From the NCBI GenBank assembly GCA_016870595.1, contig VGBI01000014.1:1-38619 (forward strand): DNA of 38,619 nt, written 5' to 3'. Origin of the DNA: Actinomycetota bacterium (lineage in GTDB: Bacteria; Actinomycetota; Acidimicrobiia; IMCC26256; PALSA-555). Shown here one piece after another: positions 14,008 to 21,825 of the stretch. Position 1 is the stretch's first letter. Each line of letters opens with the position of its first letter. The translations under genes and the position numbers were made by a program. The notes under the pieces were generated by a model. That model did no database searches and had not been told where the DNA came from. It saw nothing but the letters and a program-made list of their open reading frames with translations.

Positions 14008-14805
14008 GTGGCGCCCGACCCCGTGGACCCCGACCTGGTCCGGGTCGTCGTCGCCGATCGGGTCTGCACGGTCACCCTCCACCGGCCCGAGGCCCGCAAC
14101 GCGCTGAACACCGCGCTGCACCGGGCGTCGGCCGCCGCCCTCTGGGCCGCCGAGCTCGACGAGGGGGTCGACGCCGTCGTCCTCACCGGCGCCGATCCGG
14201 CGTTCTGCGCCGGCCTCGACCTGCGCGAGCTCGGGGCCGGGGGCGAGAACCTGCGCGGGGGTGGTGGACCCGACGGCGCCCCCGAGAACCCGATCCAGGC
14301 CCTGTGGCGGATGACCACGCCGGTCATCGGCGCCGTCAACGGCCCGGCGGTCACCGGCGGGCTCGAGCTCGCGCTGGCCTGCGACCTCCTCGTCGCCTCG
14401 GAGCGGGCCCGGTTCGCCGACACCCACGCCCGGGTCGGGGTCACCCCGGGCGGGGGCATGAGCGTGCTGCTCCCGATGGCCGTCGGGCTGCGCCGGGCCA
14501 AGGAGATGAGCCTCACCGGCAACTCCGTCGACGCCGAGGAGGCCCTCCGCATCGGCCTGGTCAACCACGTGGTGCCCCACGCCGACCTCCTGCCCACCGC
14601 CGAGCGCCTCGCCCGCGACATCGCCGGCAACGACGGCCCGGCGGTCCGGCACCTCAAGGCGCTCTACGACGCCAACGCCCGCCTCAGCGCGGGCGAGGCG
14701 CTGGCCAACGAGCAGGCCGTGTTCCGCTCCTACCGGGTCGACTTCGCGGAGGTCGAACGGCGGCGGGCGGCGGTCGTGGAGCGAGGCCGGCACCAACAGG
14801 GCTGA
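14008..14805 (+). CDS. Enoyl-CoA hydratase/isomerase family protein
   Basis: A 265-aa crotonase-fold enzyme acting on acyl-CoA thioesters, probably in beta-oxidation. The first oxyanion-hole segment is DPAFCAGLDLREL and the second is NGPAVTGGLELALACDLL. The segment THARVGVTPGGGMSVLLPMAVG covers the position where classical hydratases carry the second catalytic Glu (usually PE); here it is Gly-Val-Thr-Pro. Actinobacterial EchA paralogues with this pattern exist and may have isomerase or other activity, so the exact reaction is open. Start GTG 14008 lies 12 nt after bL37. Confidence 0.88.
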   Translation: MAPDPVDPDLVRVVVADRVCTVTLHRPEARNALNTALHRASAAALWAAELDEGVDAVVLTGADPAFCAGLDLRELGAGGENLRGGGGPDGAPENPIQALWRMTTPVIGAVNGPAVTGGLELALACDLLVASERARFADTHARVGVTPGGGMSVLLPMAVGLRRAKEMSLTGNSVDAEEALRIGLVNHVVPHADLLPTAERLARDIAGNDGPAVRHLKALYDANARLSAGEALANEQAVFRSYRVDFAEVERRRAAVVERGRHQQG

Positions 14806-14915
14806 CGGCCCGGCCCGGACTCGCCGGACTCGCCCAACCCGAACCGGGGTGCGCCGGGTGGCACCGGGACCGGTGGGAGAATGCTCCGCCACCCTCGGAC
14901 CGACCGGGCGATCGG

Positions 14916-16349
14916 ATGCTGTTCCCCACCGTCACCTTCGCGCTCTTCTTCTTCGTGGTCCTGCCGGTCAGCTGGTACCTCATGCCCACGCGCGAGCGGT
15001 GGAAGCTCTTCATGCTCGCGGCGAGCTACTTCTTCTACGGCTACTGGAACTGGCACTTCGTCTTCCTGCTGGCCGCGTCCACCGTGGTGAACCAGCTGTT
15101 CGCCCGGGCCATCCACGTCACCGCCGCCGATTCCCGCCGACGTGCGCTGCTCACGCTCGACGTCGTCTTCAACCTGGGGATCCTCGCGTACTTCAAGTAC
15201 GCCGACTTCTTCCTGTCGTCGTCACGCGACGTGCTCGGGGCCTTCGGGATCGACGCGGGCAACACCCTCGTCAACGTGGCCCTGCCGGTGGGAATCTCGT
15301 TCTTCACCTTCCAGGCGCTGAGCTACGTCATCGACGTCTACCGCCGCGACTTCGAACCCGGATCGCTGATCAACTTCGCCACCTACCTCTCGTTCTTCCC
15401 GCACCTCGTGGCAGGACCGATCGTGCGGGGCGCCGAGTTCATGCCCCAGATCGACGAGCCGAAGGACCCGCGCCGGATCGATGCGAGCCGCGCCTTCTTC
15501 CTGATCTTCATCGGGCTGTTCAAGAAGGTGGTGCTGGCGAACTTCCTCGCCACCGAGATCGTCGACCGGGTCTTCGCGATCCCCGGGCAGCGCTCGTCGC
15601 TGGAGCTGCTCGTCGGGGTGTACGCCTACGCCGTCCAGATCTACGCCGACTTCAGCGGCTACACCGACATGGCGATCGGGCTCGCGCTGCTGCTCGGGTT
15701 CCGCTTCCCGCTCAACTTCGACAGTCCCTACACCGCCACCTCCATCCAGGACTTCTGGCGTCGGTGGCACATGACGCTGTCGCGCTGGCTGCGGGACTAC
15801 CTGTACATCCCCCTCGGGGGGAACCGGAACGGCAACGGCGCCACTTACCGCAACCTGATGCTGACCATGGTGATCGGCGGGCTCTGGCACGGAGCGGCGT
15901 GGACCTTCGTGCTGTGGGGCGCGATCCACGGTGTGGCCCAGTCGATCGAGCACTGGCGGCGCTCGGTCCGCGCTGCGCGCGGTCTCCCCGATCCTCCGGA
16001 CACCGCGGCACGGCGCTGGGCCGGGCGGCTCGTGACCTTCAACGTGGTGTGTCTGGCCTGGATCTTCTTCCGGGCCGAGTCGATCGGGTCCGCGTTCGAC
16101 TACCTCACCACCATGGTCGACCCGGGCCACTGGTTCCAGGCGTCCCCGCTCGTCACCGGGGGCGTGCTCCTGGCCGTGGCCATCGGGATCGCCGGGCAGT
16201 TCGTGCCCCGTGCGGCGACGGCCCGCCTGATGGCGCGGTTCTCCCGCCTGTCCCCCGTGGCCATGGGCTTCGCCATCGGCGTCGCGCTCCTCGTCATCAA
16301 CACGCTGGGCCCGCGCGGCGTGGCCCCCTTCATCTACTTCCAGTTCTGA
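14916..16349 (+). CDS. MBOAT family O-acyltransferase (AlgI/DltB-like)
   Basis: A 477-aa polytopic membrane protein with about ten hydrophobic segments, from FALFFFVVLPVSWYLM at the N-terminus to the C-terminal AIGVALLVINTLG. Family hallmarks are YFKYADFF, LPVGISFFTFQALSYVIDVYR, the acceptor-side motif DFWRRWHMTLSRWLRDY and GGLWHGAAW with catalytic His325. Such proteins move acyl groups, usually acetyl, across the membrane onto extracytoplasmic polysaccharides. The adjacent SGNH protein is the expected partner. No polymerase or export gene is adjacent; the glycan locus at 29-38 kb could supply the acceptor. The ATG at 14916 begins the family alignment. Confidence 0.93.
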   Translation: MLFPTVTFALFFFVVLPVSWYLMPTRERWKLFMLAASYFFYGYWNWHFVFLLAASTVVNQLFARAIHVTAADSRRRALLTLDVVFNLGILAYFKYADFFLSSSRDVLGAFGIDAGNTLVNVALPVGISFFTFQALSYVIDVYRRDFEPGSLINFATYLSFFPHLVAGPIVRGAEFMPQIDEPKDPRRIDASRAFFLIFIGLFKKVVLANFLATEIVDRVFAIPGQRSSLELLVGVYAYAVQIYADFSGYTDMAIGLALLLGFRFPLNFDSPYTATSIQDFWRRWHMTLSRWLRDYLYIPLGGNRNGNGATYRNLMLTMVIGGLWHGAAWTFVLWGAIHGVAQSIEHWRRSVRAARGLPDPPDTAARRWAGRLVTFNVVCLAWIFFRAESIGSAFDYLTTMVDPGHWFQASPLVTGGVLLAVAIGIAGQFVPRAATARLMARFSRLSPVAMGFAIGVALLVINTLGPRGVAPFIYFQF

Positions 16350-16362
16350 CGGCGGTCCTCGC

Positions 16363-17499
16363 GTGTCGGCTCCCTCCCACCCCCCGCGCCACCGGCACCC
16401 GACCAGCCGCATCCCGCCGCGACGCCCGCTGTCGGCGGGTCACGTGGTGCTCGTGATGCTCGTCGCCACGGTGGTCGGCGGCCTCTTGAACGCGCCCGGG
16501 ATCCGCAAGACCGCGAATGCACAACCGGTCGGCATCACCCGCGACCTCGCCCGCCTGGTCGCCGAGCCGCTGTACGAGGTGAGCCACCTGCTGCGCATCG
16601 ACCAGTTCCGCCGCGCCCTCCAGGCCGCGACCGGCCGCAGCGGTGACGACGACATCGACACCACGCTGCCCGGCCCCGTCGCGCCCGACCCCACCACCAC
16701 CTCGACCATGGCGCCGGCCAAGCGCGCCTTCTCGCCGACCGACCGGATGCTGGTCTGGGTCGGTGGCGACTCCCTTGCGGTCACCCCGGGACAGTCGTTC
16801 GTCGCCGCGATCCCGGGCACGGAGGTCGCCGTCGTCGTGGGCAACGCCGTCGACGGCCGGGTCGCCACCGGTCTGGCCCGGCCCGAGCTGTTCAACTGGC
16901 CTCAGCACATGCTCGAGGTCATCGCCCAGGACGATCCCGACGTCGTCGTCCTGACCCTGGGCTCCAACGACGACCAGATCCTGACCGGCGACCGGGGCGT
17001 CGGCCCCTTCGGCAGCGGACCCTGGATCGACGAGTACCGCCGCCGCATCGGCGGGATGATGGACACGGTGACCGCCGATCGTGGGCGAACCCTGGTCTGG
17101 CTCGGGGTCCCCATCATGCGCAACGAGGAGCGGTCGGAGACCCGCTACCGGGTGATCAACGACATCATCCGCGAGGAGGCGACCAAGCGGCCCGGCCGGG
17201 TCTTCTACGTGGACCTCTACGACCGCTTCACCGTCGACGGTGGGTACGCCGACTTCGTCGACGGCGTGCAGGTGCGGACCCCCGACGGCATCCACTTCTC
17301 GCGCGACGGGGGCAACGCCGTCGCGCAGATGGTGATCGACCAGCTCGGCCGGATGTACGACCTGACCTCCTGGCGGACCGCGCCTCCGACGACGATCCCG
17401 CTCCCGCGACCCACGACGACCACCGCGCCCCCCGCCACCGGCAAGGCGCCGACCACCGGCCGATCCCCGGTCACCACAACGCCGCTGCGATCCCGCTGA
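16363..17499 (+). CDS. Membrane-anchored SGNH/GDSL hydrolase-like (DUF459-type) acetyl-transfer partner
   Basis: A 378-aa protein with one N-terminal membrane segment (about residues 26-43, HVVLVMLVATVVGGLLN), a Pro/Thr linker, and an extracytoplasmic SGNH domain. Catalytic elements are GGDSLA (Ser137), LGSNDDQ (Asn202) and PDGIHF (Asp308/His311). The last ~40 residues are Pro/Thr-rich. SGNH proteins beside MBOAT transporters take the acyl group exported by the MBOAT and place it on polysaccharide. The GTG is 13 bp after the MBOAT stop, so the two form an operon. A hydrolase role cannot be excluded from sequence. Confidence 0.87.
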   Translation: MSAPSHPPRHRHPTSRIPPRRPLSAGHVVLVMLVATVVGGLLNAPGIRKTANAQPVGITRDLARLVAEPLYEVSHLLRIDQFRRALQAATGRSGDDDIDTTLPGPVAPDPTTTSTMAPAKRAFSPTDRMLVWVGGDSLAVTPGQSFVAAIPGTEVAVVVGNAVDGRVATGLARPELFNWPQHMLEVIAQDDPDVVVLTLGSNDDQILTGDRGVGPFGSGPWIDEYRRRIGGMMDTVTADRGRTLVWLGVPIMRNEERSETRYRVINDIIREEATKRPGRVFYVDLYDRFTVDGGYADFVDGVQVRTPDGIHFSRDGGNAVAQMVIDQLGRMYDLTSWRTAPPTTIPLPRPTTTTAPPATGKAPTTGRSPVTTTPLRSR

Positions 17500-17581
17500 G
17501 GCGGCCCGCACGATCCCGCCGCGGCGACCGCCCCATGGTCCGGGCCGGGCGGGACCGGTCCGGTGGCGCTCCCACCTCGCC

Positions 17582-17587
17582 TAGCCT
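17582..17587 (+). promoter_or_regulatory. Candidate -10 box (TAGCCT) of the WS/DGAT gene
   Basis: TAGCCT is followed by 6 nt and then ATG 17594, with no Shine-Dalgarno sequence. This is the spacing of leaderless transcripts. Confidence 0.5.
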
Positions 17588-17593
17588 GGTCAA

Positions 17594-18985
17594 ATGACTC
17601 GCCGCGAGTTCGGGGACTTCATGAGCGACGCCGACGCGCTCATGTGGTCGATCGAACAGGACCCGCTGCTGCGGTCGACCATCGTCGCGACCATGGTCCT
17701 CGACCGCGCCGCCGACTGGGAGACCGTCCGGGTCCGCCTCGGACGCGGCGTCCGCCTGATCCCCCGGATGCGCCAGCGGGTGGTGGAGCCCGCCTTCGGC
17801 CTCGGCACTCCGGCATGGTCCGACGACCCGTTCTTCGACCTCGACTACCACGTGCGTCGGGTCCGCAACCCCGACCCGACGAGCGACCGGTTCGCATTCG
17901 AGGTCGCGGCGACCGCGGCCATGGAGGCTTTCGACCGAGACCGGCCGCTGTGGGAGTGCTGGGTGATCGAGGACCTGCCCGGCGGGCGGGGCGCCTTCGT
18001 GCTGAAGGTCCACCACTCGATGACCGACGGCGTCGGGGGGATGAAGCTCCTCCTCATGCTGCTCGACCTCGAGCGCGACCCGCCGCCCGCGCCCCCCGAC
18101 CCGGAGCCGCGCCCGCTCCCCGTGTTCCACCCCCTCGGCGTCGCCTGGCACCGCGTCGCCACGCAGCGTGCGCTCACCCGGGCTGCGCTGCGCGGCGCCG
18201 CTCCGGCGGCGGTCGGGCTCGCGTCGGAGCTGCGGCGCGACCCCGTCGGCATCGTCGCCAATGCGGTGCAGATCGGGACCTCGGCGGTGCGGTTCCTCGC
18301 GCCGGCCCTGACCCCCGCCTCGCCGCTGCTGCGAGGCCGGAGCCTCGGGCGCCGGGTCTTCGGCATCGACGTGCCGCTCGACGACCTCAAGCGCGCCGCG
18401 AAGGCCATCGGCGTGAGCCTCAACGACGTGTTCGTCGGCGCGGTCATGGGCGGCATCCAGCGCTACCACGACGAGCTCGGGAGCCCGGTCCCCGAGGTCC
18501 GCATGATCATGCCGATCAACGTGCGGGGGAACGGCGGCGGGCTCGGGGGCAACCACTTCACCCCGGCGCGGGTCATGATGCCCACCACGGCCGCCGACCC
18601 CGGCGACCGGGTCCTCGAGGTGCACGCCCGGTGCCGGCGGCTCCGGGGGGAGCCCGCGGTCGCCATGACCGAGCAGCTCGCCACCGTCATGAACCTGCTG
18701 CCCCGCCGGGCCGCCACGGCGGTCATGGGATCGATGTTCAAGGGTGCCGACCTTGTCACGAGCAACGTGCCCGGCGCGCCGTTCCCCCTCTACCTCGCCG
18801 GAGCCGAGATCGAGCGGATGTACGCCTTCGGTCCGCTGTCGGGCACCGCCACCAACGTGACCCTGCTCTCCCACGCGGGCACCTGCTGCATCGGCGTCAA
18901 CGTCGACACCGCCGCGGTGCCCGACCCCGAGGCACTGCGCGTGCACCTGCGGGGCGGGTTCGCCGAGATCGTCGCGCTGGGGTGA
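17594..18985 (+). CDS. Wax ester synthase / diacylglycerol acyltransferase (WS/DGAT) family protein
   Basis: A 463-aa member of the condensation-like acyltransferase family that esterifies fatty alcohols or diacylglycerol with acyl-CoA to make storage lipid. The catalytic motif HHSMTDG is at residues 140-146. Also seen are the N-terminal ALMWSIE region and, in the C-terminal DUF1298-like domain, NVRGNGGGLGGNHF and TSNVPGAPFPLYLAGA. Length matches actinobacterial Tgs proteins. Wax-ester versus triacylglycerol preference cannot be judged. It stands alone with its own promoter-like box. Confidence 0.92.
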   Translation: MTRREFGDFMSDADALMWSIEQDPLLRSTIVATMVLDRAADWETVRVRLGRGVRLIPRMRQRVVEPAFGLGTPAWSDDPFFDLDYHVRRVRNPDPTSDRFAFEVAATAAMEAFDRDRPLWECWVIEDLPGGRGAFVLKVHHSMTDGVGGMKLLLMLLDLERDPPPAPPDPEPRPLPVFHPLGVAWHRVATQRALTRAALRGAAPAAVGLASELRRDPVGIVANAVQIGTSAVRFLAPALTPASPLLRGRSLGRRVFGIDVPLDDLKRAAKAIGVSLNDVFVGAVMGGIQRYHDELGSPVPEVRMIMPINVRGNGGGLGGNHFTPARVMMPTTAADPGDRVLEVHARCRRLRGEPAVAMTEQLATVMNLLPRRAATAVMGSMFKGADLVTSNVPGAPFPLYLAGAEIERMYAFGPLSGTATNVTLLSHAGTCCIGVNVDTAAVPDPEALRVHLRGGFAEIVALG

Positions 18986-19028
18986 CGCGCTGGGGTGACG
19001 CGCCCGGTAGCGCGACCACGGCCCTCGC

Positions 19029-19034
19029 TAGTCT
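19029..19034 (+). promoter_or_regulatory. Candidate -10 box (TAGTCT) of serC
   Basis: TAGTCT is followed by 6 nt and then GTG 19041, with no Shine-Dalgarno sequence, matching the pattern before metG and the WS/DGAT gene. It could start a transcript running through the selenoprotein gene. Confidence 0.5.
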
Positions 19035-19040
19035 CGGCCC

Positions 19041-20156
19041 GTGACCGATCCGACCACGATCCGCCTCCCCGCCGACCTCCTCCCCGGCGACGGACGGTTC
19101 GGCTCCGGTCCGTCCAAGGTCCGTCCCGACGCCCTCGCCGCCCTGGCCGCCCACGGGCGCGCCTACATGGGCACCAGCCACCGTCGCGACGGCGTCCGCT
19201 CCGTGGTGCGCCGGGTCCGGGAGGGCCTCGCCACCCTGTTCGGGCTCCCCGACGGCTACGAGGTCCTGCTCGGCAACGGTGGGAGCACCGCCTTCTGGGA
19301 CGCCCTGGCCTTCGGCATGGTCGAGGCGCGCAGCGCGCACCTCGTGATCGGGGAGTTCTCGGCCAAGTTCGCCGCCGTCACCCGCGGCGCGCCGTTCCTC
19401 GCCGACCCGCTCGTGGTGGAGCACCCCCCCGGGACCGTCGGGGCCCTCGCCGCCGACCCGTCGGTCGACTGCTACGCCCTCGTGCACAACGAGACCTCCA
19501 CCGGCGCGATGACCGAGATCGTGCGCCCCGGGCCCGGGATCGTGGCCGTCGACGCGACCTCCGCGGCGGGCGGCCTGCGGGTGGATCCGGCCGAGTTCGA
19601 CGTCTACTACTTCGCTCCGCAGAAGGCGTTCGCGGGCGACGGCGGGTTGTGGCTGGCGTGCTGCTCGCCCGCCGCGGTCGAGCGGATCGAGCGCGTCGCC
19701 GCCTCCGGCCGCTGGGTCCCGCCCTCGCTCGACCTGGCGATCGCGCTCGAGAACTCCCGACTCGACCAGACCTACAACACCCCGGCGCTGGCCACCATCT
19801 TCCTGCTCGCCGACACGGTGGAGTGGATGCTGGACCAGGGCGGTCTCGAGTGGGCGGCCGGGCGCTGCGACCGGTCGGCCGGGATCCTCTACGGGTGGGC
19901 CGAGGCGCGCGACTTCGCCATGCCGTTCGTCACCGACCCCACCGCCCGCAGCCACGTCAACGCGACCATCGACTTCGAGGGCGTCGACGGCGAGGCGCTG
20001 TGCACCGCGTTGCGGGCCAACGGCATCGTCGACGTCGAGCCCTACCGCAAGCTCGGCCGCAACCAGCTGCGCATCGCTCTGTTCCCGGCGATCGAGCCCG
20101 ACGACGTCGCCACCCTCACGCGCGCACTCGACCATCTCGTCGACGCGCTGCGCTGA
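19041..20156 (+). CDS. serC: Phosphoserine aminotransferase
   Basis: A 371-aa PLP-dependent class V aminotransferase converting 3-phosphohydroxypyruvate and glutamate to phosphoserine. N-terminal FGSGPSKVRPDAL and YMGTSHRRDGV are the substrate-phosphate segments of the actinobacterial SerC form. PLP-binding Lys195 lies in FAPQKAFAGDGG, and DQTYNTPALATIFLL is typical. It heads a tight plus-strand series: the next gene starts 8 bp after its stop. Serine is the backbone for selenocysteine on tRNA-Sec, but this link with the downstream selenoprotein is only suggestive. Confidence 0.93.
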   Translation: MTDPTTIRLPADLLPGDGRFGSGPSKVRPDALAALAAHGRAYMGTSHRRDGVRSVVRRVREGLATLFGLPDGYEVLLGNGGSTAFWDALAFGMVEARSAHLVIGEFSAKFAAVTRGAPFLADPLVVEHPPGTVGALAADPSVDCYALVHNETSTGAMTEIVRPGPGIVAVDATSAAGGLRVDPAEFDVYYFAPQKAFAGDGGLWLACCSPAAVERIERVAASGRWVPPSLDLAIALENSRLDQTYNTPALATIFLLADTVEWMLDQGGLEWAAGRCDRSAGILYGWAEARDFAMPFVTDPTARSHVNATIDFEGVDGEALCTALRANGIVDVEPYRKLGRNQLRIALFPAIEPDDVATLTRALDHLVDALR

Positions 20157-20163
20157 TCCCGCC

Positions 20164-21219
20164 GTGGCCCCCGAACCCACCGACCGGCGCGCCCGAGCGG
20201 TGACCCTGGGAGTGGCCGAGGACGACGCCGAGGCGATGTTCGAACGGGGCTGGACCGACGGGCTGCCGGTCGTGCCGCCCACTCCCGAGCGGGTCGAGCG
20301 GATGCTGGCCGGCACCACCCGGACCCCCGACGAGGTCGTGGCCGTGGTGCCCCCCGACCTCGCGGAGTGCACGGTCGAGAAGGTCGCCATCAACGCGGTC
20401 CTCGCGGGGTGCCGACCCGAGTACCTGCCCGTGGTGCTCGCAGCGGTCGAGGCCGCCTGCACCGACGCGTTCAACATGCACGGTCTGCTCGCGACCACCT
20501 GGTTCTCGGGACCGGTGGTGGTGGTCAACGGTCCGGTCACCCATGCGATCGGCATGAACTCCGGCGTCAACGCGCTCGGGCCCGGCAACCGGGCCAACGC
20601 CACCATCGGTCGCGCCCTGCAGCTCGTGGTCCGAAACGTCGGGGGCGGCCGACCCGGCGAGGTCGACCGGGCCACCCTCGGTCAGCCCGGGAAGTACACC
20701 TTCTGCTTCGCCGAGGACGAGGCCGGATCGCCGTGGGAGCCTCTGCACGTCGCGCGCGGGCTCGAGCCCGGGCAGTCGGCGGTCACCCTGTTCGCCGGGG
20801 AGGCCCCCCGGGGCCTCGCCGACCAGCTCGCCCGGTCCGCCGACGACCTCGCGACCTCATTCGCCGCGTGCCTGCGCACGGTCTGGGGGCCCAAGGCGGT
20901 CCTTGCGTTCGACGCCATGGTGGTCGTCTCCCCCGAGCACGCCCGGGTCTTCGCCGGCAGCGGCTGGACCCGGACCCGGCTGGTCGAGGAGCTCCACGCC
21001 CGCCTGCGCATCCCCGGGGCCGAGCTGGTCCGGGGTGCGGGCGGGATCGCCGAGGGCGTGGACCCGGCCTGGGCCGACGCCGAGATCCCCAAGTTCCGGC
21101 CCGACGGGCTGCTCGTGGTGCACGCCGGCGGGGGCGCCGGGCTCTTCTCGGCCATCGTCGGCGGCTGGGCCTCGGGGGCCCTCGGGTCGGAGCCCGTCAC
21201 CCGGCCCGTCGGCACCTGA
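20164..21219 (+). CDS. Conserved protein of unknown function, partner of the UGSC selenoprotein
   Basis: A 351-aa soluble protein with no signal peptide or membrane segment and no fold I can name. Distinctive blocks look conserved: ERGWTDGLPVVPPTPERV (28-45), VEKVAINAVLAGCRPEY (71-87), the Gly/Asn-rich stretch NSGVNALGPGNRANATIGRA (132-151), and GQPGKYTFCFAEDEAGSPWE (173-192). Cysteines at 69, 83, 99 and 181 could be functional. From memory, proteins with the GWTDGLPVVPPT signature occur beside UGSC proteins in other genomes. It lies between serC (7-bp gap) and the selenoprotein gene (22-bp gap), so all three may be cotranscribed. Start GTG 20164. Confidence 0.8.
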   Translation: MAPEPTDRRARAVTLGVAEDDAEAMFERGWTDGLPVVPPTPERVERMLAGTTRTPDEVVAVVPPDLAECTVEKVAINAVLAGCRPEYLPVVLAAVEAACTDAFNMHGLLATTWFSGPVVVVNGPVTHAIGMNSGVNALGPGNRANATIGRALQLVVRNVGGGRPGEVDRATLGQPGKYTFCFAEDEAGSPWEPLHVARGLEPGQSAVTLFAGEAPRGLADQLARSADDLATSFAACLRTVWGPKAVLAFDAMVVVSPEHARVFAGSGWTRTRLVEELHARLRIPGAELVRGAGGIAEGVDPAWADAEIPKFRPDGLLVVHAGGGAGLFSAIVGGWASGALGSEPVTRPVGT

Positions 21220-21241
21220 CCGGCGTGGAAGACTCTCGCCC

Positions 21242-21781
21242 ATGACCCGAGTCGTGCTCGACCCCACCGCCGAGGCCACGCCGGCGGTGCGCGAGCGGGC
21301 GTCGCGGCCGGCCGACCTCACCGGGCGGACCGTCGGGCTCCTCGACATCTCGAAGGCCCGGGGCGACGTGTTCCTCGACCGCGTCGCCGAACGCTGCGCC
21401 GAGGCCGGGCTGCGGGTCGAGCGGTTCCGCAAGCCGACGTTCACGAAGCCCGCACCCATCGACCTGCGTCACGAGATCGCGACCAAGTGCGACGTCGTGA
21501 TCGAGGCCCTCGCCGACTGAGGCTCGTGCACGTCGTGCAGTGTGCACGACATCGTCGGTCTGGAGGGGCTCGGGATCCCCGGCGTGATGGTGGCCTCCGA
21601 CCAGTTCGTCGAGGCCGCTGCGGTGCAGGCCCGGGCGCTCGGGGCCGACCCGGCACGGGTGTTCGTGGCCCACCCGATCCAGGACCGCACCGACGACGAG
21701 GTCCGGGCGCTGGCCGATGCCGCCTACGACCGCATCGTCGCCGCCCTGGTGGCGGACACCCCCGCGCCTGGGGCAGGCTGA
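21242..21781 (+). CDS. UGSC-family selenoprotein; in-frame TGA at codon 93 read as selenocysteine
   Basis: The frame from ATG 21242 reaches TGA at 21518-21520 and continues in the same frame, fully coding, to TGA 21779-21781: 179 aa with Sec93. The context Asp-U-Gly-Ser-Cys-Thr-Ser-Cys is the namesake U-G-S-C motif of the UGSC (seleno)protein family, whose Cys homologues carry CGSC. After it come SVHDIVGLEGLGIPGVMVAS and VFVAHPIQD, typical of that family's second half; before it is KPTFTKPAP and KCDVVIEALAD. A hairpin fitting a bacterial SECIS begins 12 nt after the TGA. Function is unknown; the U-x-x-C spacing suggests thiol/selenol redox chemistry. Conventional calling would give two fragments split at 21520. 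Confidence 0.88.
21532..21550 (+). promoter_or_regulatory. Candidate bacterial SECIS element
   Basis: GTCGTGCA-GTG-TGCACGAC is a perfect 8-bp inverted repeat with a GTG loop whose first base is G. The loop begins 20 nt after the TGA codon (21518-21520). This agrees with bacterial SECIS rules as I recall them: a small stem-loop within about 16-37 nt of UGA with a G at the start of the apical loop. It lies within the coding sequence, as bacterial SECIS elements do, and would be bound by SelB. A competing pairing of TCGTGCA (21524-21530) with TGCACGA is also possible. Confidence 0.75.
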
Positions 21782-21825
21782 CTCGACCCGCCACCGAGCG
21801 GACCGAACCGAGCAGGGAGCACCCC

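Noticed and set aside
21518-21520. TGA as the true stop, giving a short 92-aa protein and a second small gene from 21542
   Set aside because: The frame continues with family-typical sequence, the GSC motif follows immediately, and the second fragment lacks a suitable start. Selenocysteine explains all of it.
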